A stretch of DNA of 64,000 nt, taken from the NCBI GenBank assembly GCA_963850915.1, contig CAWKND010000010.1:186001-250000 (forward strand), written 5' to 3'. Within the stretch, counting starts at the first letter, position 1. Every line of letters begins with the position of its first letter. The notes under the pieces were generated by a model that made no database searches, was not told the origin of the DNA, and worked only from the letters and a program-made list of their open reading frames with translations. The DNA is from CAVTWH01 sp963850915. Its GTDB lineage: Bacteria; Actinomycetota; Actinomycetes; Mycobacteriales; Micromonosporaceae. This document shows, one piece after another, positions 25,992 to 34,800 of the stretch. The translations under genes were made by a program, and so were the position numbers.

Positions 25992-26113
25992 TCGACCTAA
26001 CCGCAACCAGGATCGGCCAGCATCCGCCCGACCCAAACCGCAACCAGCCGCCCGACCTAGATGAGCAACCCGCCGTGGGCCAGGCCACAGCGCCAGAGAC
26101 AGCAGCAGCTCAC

Positions 26114-26119
26114 TAGCAT
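26114..26119 (+). promoter_or_regulatory. -10 TAGCAT, leaderless pccB
   Basis: TAGCAT ends 7 nt before GTG 26127. Confidence 0.55.
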
Positions 26120-26126
26120 CACCAGA

Positions 26127-27701
<1,575 letters not shown>

Positions 27702-27809
27702 CAGAAAGTCCTGGGCGGCCAACATTATTCGGACAACCGAGGGGCGGCGGCAGCTGTGGATCTCGTGCCAGGATCGGGTTCTGGGGAGGACTCACTCTCG
27801 GAGGTGCCC

Positions 27810-28352
27810 ATGACCGCTGCCTTTGCGCACGCTGTCCCATGGACGGAAGAGGAGTACCTCGCACTCGGAGAAACCGTAGATCGCGTGGAACTCTTCGACG
27901 GGAGCCTGATCGTGAGCCCGGCGCCGACGTTCGGCCACCAACATCTGTCCCGCCGCCTCGCCAACGCGCTCGAACCCGCGGCCCAGCCACGCGGCTTGCA
28001 GGTCTACGAGGCGGTTAACATCCGGCTGCGTACTGGCAGGCTGTCGATCCCCGACCTCGTGATCACCCCGGAGACACCGATGGCCACGGTGCTCCTGAAC
28101 GCGGTGGACGTTCGATTGATCTGCGAGATCACGTCAACCAACGCCGCTACCGACAACGTGCTGAAGATGCACTACTACGCGGCCGCGGGCATTCCCTGGT
28201 ACCTGCTCGTCGACCCCGGCAACCCGACGCTCAGCCTCTACCAACTGGACGGCGACCACTACGTACTCGACCAGAAGGCCGGTCCAGGTGAGCTGCTGCG
28301 CTTCACCGAGCCGATCGCACTCGACCTGGACCCGGCTACCCTGACCGCCTGA
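27810..28352 (+). CDS. Uma2-family (DUF820) putative restriction-endonuclease-fold protein
   Basis: A 180-residue single-domain protein of the Uma2 family with a PD-(D/E)XK nuclease-like fold. VPWTEEEYLALGETVDRVEL, FDGSLIVSPAP, LSIPDLVITPETP (Asp) and VRLICEITSTNAATDN (Glu) followed by KMHYYAAAGIPWYLLVDPG carry the expected D...E...K residues. ATG 27810 follows GGAGGTG. The family is highly expanded in cyanobacteria and some actinomycetes; its substrate is unknown. It starts the run of accessory genes between pccB and accE and converges on an M50-like gene 26 nt away. Confidence 0.87.
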   Translation: MTAAFAHAVPWTEEEYLALGETVDRVELFDGSLIVSPAPTFGHQHLSRRLANALEPAAQPRGLQVYEAVNIRLRTGRLSIPDLVITPETPMATVLLNAVDVRLICEITSTNAATDNVLKMHYYAAAGIPWYLLVDPGNPTLSLYQLDGDHYVLDQKAGPGELLRFTEPIALDLDPATLTA

Positions 28353-28378
28353 CCGCGACGCCTGATCGCGGCCCGCGC

Positions 28379-29065
28379 TCAGTCGGGCGTCATCAGCAGC
28401 TGGTAGCCGAGCCAGAGGCCGCCGACCGAGCCGGCCCAGAAGACCAGCAGCCAGAAGAACATCGGCAGCTTGGTACTGCTGCGCAACGCATGCGGATCGG
28501 AGCCTTTCCACTGCCCCCGCAGGTAGATGCCGGTGATGCCGGCCACGTCGCGGACGCCGCCGATCAGCAGGAACCAGATGAGCACGTAACAGAACGCGGA
28601 CTGGGTCGACGCGGTGGTGGTCCACGCGACGAAGAAGGTGGCGATCAGCAGCAGGCAGACCACCACCGGGCCGAAGATGCCACGGCTGGCGAGCAGCATC
28701 AACACCAGACCGGCCCGGATCAGCCAGAGCAGCAGGTAAGCCGAGCCGTGCGCGAGCGTCTCCGCGCCGAGCAGGCCGGCGACCGTCGGACCCAGGTACC
28801 CCAGCAGCAGCGCGACCAGGCCGCCGAAGCCGGCCAGCGACCGGCCCGGCGTGGTCCCGCCCTCGCCGCTCCACTTCATGGTGATCTTCTTCAGGCCGTG
28901 CCCCGACGTGACCATGCCGGACGCGTGCCCGCCTTCGTGCACGGTCACCACGAAGAACTGGGTGACCCGCCAGAACAGCGGGATGATCACCAACACCAGC
29001 GCGGCCACCCCGCTGGCCACCGCGACCCAGTGCGGTGCAGCGGGACCAGCGTGCGAGGGGGGCAC
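28379..29065 (-). CDS. M50-like membrane zinc metalloprotease, paralogue 1
   Basis: A 228-residue protein with about six membrane helices. VTQFFVVTVHEGGHASGMVT contains the zinc motif HEXXH (HEGGH) in the first third, as in peptidase M50B-type proteins. A conserved Asp is expected later; VRDVAGITGIYLRGQW is the candidate region. The start GTG 29065 has no strong Shine-Dalgarno. Together with a second, homologous gene at 33013-33723 it brackets the large NTPase-WD40 gene, all three in the same orientation. Substrate unknown; site-2-type cleavage of a membrane protein is the family expectation. Confidence 0.82.
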   Translation of the reverse strand: MPPSHAGPAAPHWVAVASGVAALVLVIIPLFWRVTQFFVVTVHEGGHASGMVTSGHGLKKITMKWSGEGGTTPGRSLAGFGGLVALLLGYLGPTVAGLLGAETLAHGSAYLLLWLIRAGLVLMLLASRGIFGPVVVCLLLIATFFVAWTTTASTQSAFCYVLIWFLLIGGVRDVAGITGIYLRGQWKGSDPHALRSSTKLPMFFWLLVFWAGSVGGLWLGYQLLMTPD

Positions 29066-29176
29066 ACCGCCAGGGTGAAGGCAGCGTTGCGAGACCGCAA
29101 TACCACACCTGACAACACGTACCTACCAGACACAGCCCCACTGGGCACAGTGGACAGTCGCCTGTGGAGCGGCGGC

Positions 29177-32100
29177 TCAGTGCGGACAGTCGGGGCGGCT
29201 CAGGTACGGGTAGTCGGTGGCGAGTTCGGTGCAGAGCCGCTCGATCGCGTCGGCGGGGCGTACCTGCCACTCGGTGATCGCCCGATCGGCGCCGGCGGTG
29301 TAGAGCCGGTCACCGGCCGGACTCCAGGCAACGGTCAGCACGTCGAGATCGCTGCCACCGCTGAGTACCGCGGAAGTGGTCTGGTGCTTGACATCCCACA
29401 GGGCCACCGTCTGGTCGGTACCACCGATCGCCAACCAGGCCCCGTCCGGGCTGAACGCCAACGCGGTCACGGTACCGGTGTGCAGGCGTACCGGCTTCGT
29501 GTGCGCCTCGCCGGCAAAGCTCCACAGGGTGGTACCCCCGTCGTTGTCCCCCACCGCGATCGTTGCGCCGTCCGCGCTGAGCGCGATGTCGGTGGAGTCG
29601 ACGCCGACCGGGATGATCCGCCGGCCGCCGGTGGCCAGGTCAACCACGGTGACCAGGCCGTCCCGGCTGTTCACCAGCAGCGACCGGCCGTCCGGGCTGT
29701 ACAGCACCCGACGGATCTCGGCCCCGAAGGTCATCGGCGGCCGGGCCGGAGTGCCGTCCGGACGCCAGAAGCGCACGGTCTTGTCGGCGCTGCCGCTGGC
29801 CAGGACCCCGTCCGGGCCGTAGGCAAGGGTGTACACCTGGTCGGTGTGGCCGGTCAGTACCCGCAGCGGCGCGAAGGTGTGCGCGTCCCAGAGCCGGATG
29901 GTCTCGTCGTCACTGGCAGACGCGAGTACGTCCGGCCCGTAGGCGAGCGCGGCGACCCGGTTGGTATGTCCGGTGAGCGTGGCGAGGCGTACCCCGCTGG
30001 CGCTGTCCCAGATTGACACTGTCTTGTCCCGGCTGGCCGAGGCGATCCGGGTGCCGTCCGGGTTGGTGGCCACCGCCGCGATGTTGTCGGTGTGCCCGAT
30101 CAGCGGCAGGTCGGCGGTGTCGTAGGTGAGGATGGTCGTGTCCCGACCGGCGGTCGCGACGCTGTTCCCGGCGGCGCTGACCGCGACGCCGTACAACTCG
30201 GCGGTATGCCCGGCGAGCCGGCTCAGGATGGTCGCCGTGGACACGTCCCAGACGATCGCGAAGTTGTCGTTGCCGCCGCTGACCAGCCGCTGGCTGTCGG
30301 CGCTGAAGGCGAGCGAGCGGACGTACCCGGTGTGCCCGCGCAGCCGGGTGGACTTCCCGGTCGCCACGTCCAGCAGCGTCGCGTCCGGGTCGTCGCCGCC
30401 GGTCGCCACCCGGGTACCGTCCGGGCTGAACGCGACGGCGGTCGCCTCATAATCCAGGTGGTAGCTGGTGACCGTGGTGGCGTCCGGCCCCCAGACGGAG
30501 ACCGAGTCCTCGCCGTCGACAACGGCCATCCGCCCGTCCGGCCCGTACGCCACGTCGGCGCGCTGGCCGCCGGTTGCCGGGAGAGTCGGCAGCGGCTGGC
30601 CGCCGGGTACCGCCCAGCGCTGTACGCCCGGGTCGGCGCCGATCGCCGCCAGCGTTGACCCGTCGCGACTGAAGGCCAGGCCGGAGACGCGCTGCTTCGG
30701 CATCTTCAGGCGGGTGAGCAGCTGGCCGGTACCGATGTCCCAGAGCAGGACGGTGCCGTCGAGGGTACCGGCGGCCAGGTACCGCCCGCTGCTGGCGACC
30801 GTCCGGATCGCCCCGTCGCCCGGTTCGAGTACCCGCACCTGCCGGTGGGTGCGGTTGTCCCACACGATGACCCGGCCGTCCTGTCCACCGGAGACGACGA
30901 GTGTCCCGTCGTCGCTGAACACCACGTCCTTGACCTCGGCGGTCTGCTGGAGCCGGCTGGTGTACGCCGGCCGGCTGGTCACGCTGAGCAGTGCGCCCCG
31001 GGCCGCCACGGTGGGGGCCGCGCGGTACGCCGCGAGGCTCAACGTCATCGCCTGCGCCACATCGGTCGGCGCGACGCTGAGTGCCGTCCGGGCCTGCCCC
31101 TCCGAGGTCGCCTGGTGGGCCTGGGTGACCGCGGCGCGCCACAGCCCCACGGTCGCGCCGGCGCCGGCGAGTACCAGCAGCAGCGCAACAGCCAGTGAGA
31201 CGGCGAGTACCCGTTGCAGTCGCGCGCGCCGGCCGACGGCTGCCCGCTCGGCGGCGTCGGCGGCGAGGCTGGCGTCCAGGAAGTCCTGTTCCGCCCCGGT
31301 CAGCGCATCGCGGTGCTGATCCGCGGCGGCCCACTCGCGGGCGATGGCCAGCCGGGTACCGCGGTAGAGCGCGCCCGCGTCCCGGTCCAGCGAACGCCAC
31401 AAGCGGGTGGCCTCGGTGAGCTGCCGCTGCACCCGCAGCCCGGCCCGGTCGCCGGCCAGCCAGGTGTGCAGCCGGGGCCAGGCGCTGATCAGCGCCTCGT
31501 GGGCGATGTCCACCACGTCGTCGTTGACCACCAGCAGGCGCGCGCCGACCAGCTGGTCGACGACGTACGCGGCCCCGGGGAAGTCCAGTTCGGCCCGGCG
31601 TACCCGGCGGCGGGTGTCGCCGGTACCGTCGCCGAGCGCGGTGAGCCGGATCAGGATCTCCCGGGCCACCCGCTGCTGGGCCGGGTCGAAGTCCTGGTAG
31701 ACCCGTTCGGCGGTACCCGCGATGGCGCCACTGATCCCACCCGCCGCGCTGTACCCGCTCAGCGTCAACACCGCCGAGCGGCGTAGCCGCCAGGTCTCGT
31801 GCAGCGCGTGCGAGAGCAGCGGCAGCGCGCCGGACTGGCCCTTGGCATCGGCCAGTACCTGAGCGACCAGGGCCCGCTCGACGGTCAGCCCGGCGACCGT
31901 GGCCGGCCCGGTGACGGCCTGGTTCAGCTCCTCGTCGGACATCGGCCCGACCAGCACAGTGGCACCGGACAACCGGCTGGCCAGGGCGGGCAGCAGCAGG
32001 CAGCTGGAGAGGAAGTCGGCGCGTACGCCGAGGACCACGCTCTTGTCGGCGGACAACTCAATCAGCGCGGTGACGAAGCGCTCCCGCTCGTGCTGATCCT

Positions 32101-32701
32101 GACAGAGGGTAAATACCTCCTCGAACTGGTCGACAACCACCAGCCGGTGCCGGTCGCGTACCAGCTCGAGCTGGCGTACCGGACGCTCGCCGGGGGTGAA
32201 GACGACGGCCGGCCGATCCGGCAGGGCGGGTACCAGCCCGGCACGCAGCAGCGAGGACTTCCCGCTGCCCGAGGGGCCGGCGACGGTCACGAACCGCCCC
32301 TGCTCCAGCTGCCCGACCAGCTCCTCCACCAGCCGGGTACGGCCGAAGAAGCGCCCGGCATCGGCCGTGTCGAAGCAGGTCAGCCCCTGGTACGGCGCCT
32401 CGGTGTCGGCCCGGTCCGGCCTGTCCCGCTGGGCTGCCCGGTCGGCGGCGACCTGCCGCCAGCGCGCCTCCCACTCCTGCTCGTCACCGCCGCAGGCGCG
32501 CACGTACGCCAGGGTGAGCGCGAGCCCCGGCAGGTGCCGCCCGCCGGCCGCGTCGGACAACGAAGTGACCGAAAAGCCGGCTGTCGCCGAGAGCTGGCGA
32601 TAGCTGGGCGTACCCGCTTCCCGCCTGAGTTCCCGCAGCTCAGCCGCGAACTCCTGGAGCAGCCCACCCTGCGGATCGAGTACCCGTTCGGGTCTTGGCA
32701 C
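29177..32701 (-). CDS. STAND-type NTPase with N-terminal HTH, membrane helix and 14 WD40 repeats
   Basis: A 1174-residue multidomain protein. Residues ~10-75 form a helix-turn-helix-like segment (RQLSATAGFSVTSLSDAAGG). The novel-STAND NTPase follows: YQGLTCFDTADAGRFFGRTR, Walker A GPSGSGKSS (142-150), Walker B RLVVVDQFEEVFTL, and a winged-helix region ending IAHEALISAWPRL. One membrane helix (~500-525, VLAVSLAVALLLVLAGAGAT) precedes 14 WD40 blades, enough for two seven-blade propellers that would lie outside. STAND NTPases are ligand-triggered switches used in signalling, cell death and phage defence. GTG 32701 follows GAGGTGAG. It sits between two M50-like proteases. Confidence 0.9.
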   Translation of the reverse strand: MPRPERVLDPQGGLLQEFAAELRELRREAGTPSYRQLSATAGFSVTSLSDAAGGRHLPGLALTLAYVRACGGDEQEWEARWRQVAADRAAQRDRPDRADTEAPYQGLTCFDTADAGRFFGRTRLVEELVGQLEQGRFVTVAGPSGSGKSSLLRAGLVPALPDRPAVVFTPGERPVRQLELVRDRHRLVVVDQFEEVFTLCQDQHERERFVTALIELSADKSVVLGVRADFLSSCLLLPALASRLSGATVLVGPMSDEELNQAVTGPATVAGLTVERALVAQVLADAKGQSGALPLLSHALHETWRLRRSAVLTLSGYSAAGGISGAIAGTAERVYQDFDPAQQRVAREILIRLTALGDGTGDTRRRVRRAELDFPGAAYVVDQLVGARLLVVNDDVVDIAHEALISAWPRLHTWLAGDRAGLRVQRQLTEATRLWRSLDRDAGALYRGTRLAIAREWAAADQHRDALTGAEQDFLDASLAADAAERAAVGRRARLQRVLAVSLAVALLLVLAGAGATVGLWRAAVTQAHQATSEGQARTALSVAPTDVAQAMTLSLAAYRAAPTVAARGALLSVTSRPAYTSRLQQTAEVKDVVFSDDGTLVVSGGQDGRVIVWDNRTHRQVRVLEPGDGAIRTVASSGRYLAAGTLDGTVLLWDIGTGQLLTRLKMPKQRVSGLAFSRDGSTLAAIGADPGVQRWAVPGGQPLPTLPATGGQRADVAYGPDGRMAVVDGEDSVSVWGPDATTVTSYHLDYEATAVAFSPDGTRVATGGDDPDATLLDVATGKSTRLRGHTGYVRSLAFSADSQRLVSGGNDNFAIVWDVSTATILSRLAGHTAELYGVAVSAAGNSVATAGRDTTILTYDTADLPLIGHTDNIAAVATNPDGTRIASASRDKTVSIWDSASGVRLATLTGHTNRVAALAYGPDVLASASDDETIRLWDAHTFAPLRVLTGHTDQVYTLAYGPDGVLASGSADKTVRFWRPDGTPARPPMTFGAEIRRVLYSPDGRSLLVNSRDGLVTVVDLATGGRRIIPVGVDSTDIALSADGATIAVGDNDGGTTLWSFAGEAHTKPVRLHTGTVTALAFSPDGAWLAIGGTDQTVALWDVKHQTTSAVLSGGSDLDVLTVAWSPAGDRLYTAGADRAITEWQVRPADAIERLCTELATDYPYLSRPDCPH

Positions 32702-33012
32702 GCTCGCTCACCTCGTCAAACCGTAGGGAGGAGAGGCTACGCAGGCGGAGCCGCGCCGGACAACCGGACAACCGGCTGAACAGCGGGTTGTCCGGTGCCG
32801 CGACGGGATGGTGGACAACACCGGCGCCGGGTGGACTGACCTGCGCGTCTCGACGCGTAGTGCCCGGCCGTCCGGCGAGCCCCGGTTCGGGGGGCCGGGC
32901 ACGCCGGCCGTAGCGATCCGCCTCGAACACGGGGGGAGGCGGATCGCTGCGGCGGGGCTCTGACTGATGCCGTGCTCAGCCCGGCAGGTGGGTCCGGAGA
33001 TGGGTCCGGAGA

Positions 33013-33723
33013 TCAGGTCGGCAGGATCGGGCGCAGCAGCAGGTAGCCGCCGACCGCCAGGGCCGCGAGGGCGACCAGGAAGAAGACCCCGACCCAGAGG
33101 ATCGCCGGGAGTACGGCCACGCCCGCCAGCTGGTCGGCATCGGAGTCCCGGGCCCGCCCGCGGCTACGGTGGCGCTGCAGTTCGAAGACCGGGCGTACCC
33201 CGCCGACGAGCAGGAACCAGACGCCCGAGTACGCGAAGGCCAACTGCACCCAGTCCGGGGCGTACCAGGTCACCAGGAAGACGAGTACGCCGGTGACCAC
33301 GACCGCGAGCAGCCCGTACAGGTTCCGGATCATCACGAGTACGGCCACCAGCAGGACCAGCGCCAGCCACAGCACGATGGTGGCCCGGCCCATGGTGAGC
33401 AGGACAGCCCCGGCCAGCCCGATCAGCGGTGGCGCCGAGTACCCGGCGAAGAGGGTCAGCACCATCCCCGGCCCGCTCGGCCGGCCCTTGCTGAGGGTCA
33501 GCCCCGAGGTGTCCGAGTGCACCTTGATGCCCTGCAACCGGCGGCCGGTGAGCACCGCGAGGAGGGCATGCCCGCCCTCGTGCGCGATGGTGATCGCGTT
33601 GCGGGCGACCCGCCACGCCTCGTTGAGCACGACGAGCGCCAGGGCCAGCACGAGGGTACCGACGACGGTGACCGTCTCCGGGCGGGTCTGCGGGCCGAAG
33701 AAGTCACGGAGGGAGTCCAGCAC
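33013..33723 (-). CDS. M50-like membrane zinc metalloprotease, paralogue 2
   Basis: A 236-residue homologue of the gene at 28379. Landmarks: RNAITIAHEGGHALLAVLTG (HEGGH zinc motif), GIKVHSDTSGLTLSKGRPSG, FAGYSAPPLIGLAGAVLLT and the shared SGVWFLLVGGVRPVFELQRH, which parallels VLIWFLLIGGVRDVAGITGI in paralogue 1. About six membrane helices follow. GTG 33723 lies 6 nt after TACCGT, so a leaderless start is likely. The long upstream open frame is the shadow of accE and is not coding. The divergent accE start is only 33 bp away. Confidence 0.82.
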   Translation of the reverse strand: MLDSLRDFFGPQTRPETVTVVGTLVLALALVVLNEAWRVARNAITIAHEGGHALLAVLTGRRLQGIKVHSDTSGLTLSKGRPSGPGMVLTLFAGYSAPPLIGLAGAVLLTMGRATIVLWLALVLLVAVLVMIRNLYGLLAVVVTGVLVFLVTWYAPDWVQLAFAYSGVWFLLVGGVRPVFELQRHRSRGRARDSDADQLAGVAVLPAILWVGVFFLVALAALAVGGYLLLRPILPT

Positions 33724-33729
33724 GCTCAC

Positions 33730-33735
33730 ACGGTA
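33730..33735 (-). promoter_or_regulatory. -10 TACCGT, leaderless M50 paralogue 2
   Basis: TACCGT on the minus strand, ending 6 nt before GTG 33723; back to back with the accE -10 at 33744-33749. Confidence 0.5.
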
Positions 33736-33743
33736 CGGCGCCG

Positions 33744-33749
33744 TATGCT
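33744..33749 (+). promoter_or_regulatory. -10 TATGCT, leaderless accE
   Basis: TATGCT ends 7 nt before ATG 33757; only 8 bp separate it from the opposing TACCGT. Confidence 0.55.
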
Positions 33750-33756
33750 CGGCCGC

Positions 33757-34002
33757 ATGCAGCCAGAGCCCGCCTCCCGACCCACGGAGCAGCCGGCCGG
33801 GCAGCAGCCGGCCTTCCGGGTCGTACGCGGCACGCCCACGCCCCAGGAGCTGGCGGTACTCGTCGGGGTACTGCTCGGCCGGCGCCCCGAATCGGCTCCC
33901 GCGCCGGTCGCGCGCTCCCAGTGGCGCGCGTCGGCCCGCCCCGTCGCGCCGGGGGTACGCCCCGGCCCGGGCGCCTGGCGCGCCTCCACGCTCCCCCGCT
34001 GA
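33757..34002 (+). CDS. accE: Acyl-CoA carboxylase epsilon subunit
   Basis: An 81-residue protein specific to actinobacterial acyl-CoA carboxylases, stabilising the alpha-beta complex. After a disordered Pro/Gln-rich start comes the epsilon signature FRVVRGTPTPQELAVLVGVL, and the C-terminus ends in the usual basic W...RPGPGAWRASTLPR. It overlaps, on the other strand, a longer open frame that is only a shadow. In many relatives accE follows pccB directly and precedes maf. Here about 6 kb of accessory genes lie between it and pccB and 2.7 kb between it and maf. ATG 33745 is an alternative start. Confidence 0.85.
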   Translation: MQPEPASRPTEQPAGQQPAFRVVRGTPTPQELAVLVGVLLGRRPESAPAPVARSQWRASARPVAPGVRPGPGAWRASTLPR

Positions 34003-34062
34003 AGACGCCTGCGTCTCCGCGCTGCCCGGCGTGGGCCAGCTAGCCGCCGCCCGGACAGCAGG

Positions 34063-34095
34063 GCGCCGCCGGTCCCGTGCGGAAGCCGGCGGCGC
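34063..34095. terminator. 10-bp GC hairpin between convergent accE and mscL
   Basis: GCGCCGCCGG (34063-34072) pairs with CCGGCGGCGC (34086-34095) across a 13-nt loop in the 114-nt gap between convergent genes. No T tract. Confidence 0.5.
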
Positions 34096-34116
34096 GAAAC
34101 CGTCCACTGTGGAGGG

Positions 34117-34761
34117 TCAGACGGTCGGCGGCTCGTCCTCGACAGTGGTGACCAGAGCGCCGACGGCCGCGCCGGTACCCACCGCGTCCGAGACCCCAGC
34201 CTCCGGGGTACCGGCTGCCGACCCGGCGGCGCCGGGCTTCTTGCGCCGCCCGGGAATCGGGATCGGGATGGGGATCGGCGGGATGTTCACGTTGGGCAGC
34301 CGCGGGTGCCGGTGTGCCCGCAGGTCGGCCGCGCGCTTCTCGGCGTTGGCGTAGTCGGGCAGCTCGCTGACGAGTGCGCGGGTACATGTCTTGCACACCA
34401 ACGCATGCGGCGTGACCGGCTCCATGCAGTACGGGCACTGCCGCTCGTCGTAGTTGCGCATCCGGGTAACCCCCGTGACGCTCATGATCTTCACCACCAG
34501 GAAGAGAACCCCGGCAAGCATGAAGAAGCTCAGCAGGTCGGTCAGGAAGCTGCCGTAGTGAACCTTGGTGCCGCGAAGCGTAAAGATCCACTCGTGGAAG
34601 TCCGGCTCACCGAAGACCGAGGCGACCATCTGCATGAGTACGTTGTCCGCCAACGACTCCACCAGTTTGGAGAACGCCGCGCCGATCAGGAATCCGAGGG
34701 CCAGGTCGAAGACGTTGCCGCTCAACGCGAACGCCTTGAACTCCTGCCAGAGCTTCTTCAT
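34117..34761 (-). CDS. mscL: MscL-family mechanosensitive channel with C-terminal zinc ribbon
   Basis: A 214-residue protein. Residues 1-100 match MscL: KKLWQEFKAFALSGNVFDLA (amphipathic N-helix), LGFLIGAAFSKLVESLADN (TM1/pore) and FMLAGVLFLVVKIMSVTG (TM2). MscL opens on membrane tension to release solutes in osmotic downshock. Unusually, a zinc-ribbon module follows (CPYC, ten residues, CKTC), then a Pro-Ile repeat and a low-complexity tail; standard MscL has ~130-150 residues. TAATAT ends 6 nt before ATG 34761, so the mRNA is probably leaderless. Confidence 0.88.
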   Translation of the reverse strand: MKKLWQEFKAFALSGNVFDLALGFLIGAAFSKLVESLADNVLMQMVASVFGEPDFHEWIFTLRGTKVHYGSFLTDLLSFFMLAGVLFLVVKIMSVTGVTRMRNYDERQCPYCMEPVTPHALVCKTCTRALVSELPDYANAEKRAADLRAHRHPRLPNVNIPPIPIPIPIPGRRKKPGAAGSAAGTPEAGVSDAVGTGAAVGALVTTVEDEPPTV

Positions 34762-34767
34762 GCGCGC

Positions 34768-34773
34768 ATATTA
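34768..34773 (-). promoter_or_regulatory. -10 TAATAT, leaderless mscL
   Basis: TAATAT on the minus strand, the most A+T-rich hexamer locally, 6 nt before ATG 34761. Confidence 0.6.
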
Positions 34774-34800
34774 GAGACGCCGGCCGGCGGAGGGAATCCG

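Larger units (their letters stand above)
25380..26125. other. Strand-skewed tract around hairpin repeat copy 1
   Basis: In 25381-25920 the + strand has A 114, T 34, C 253, G 139 by hand count, so the minus strand is G/T-rich. The tract spans the 5' part of birA and the whole 420-bp spacer to pccB, which contains no supported gene. Within it are two 33-bp imperfect direct repeats at 25863-25895 and 25904-25936. Confidence 0.75.

Noticed and set aside
33169..33744. Long N-terminal extension of accE on the + strand
   Set aside because: It is antisense to the protease gene and lacks any conserved segment; only the last 81 codons match the epsilon subunit.
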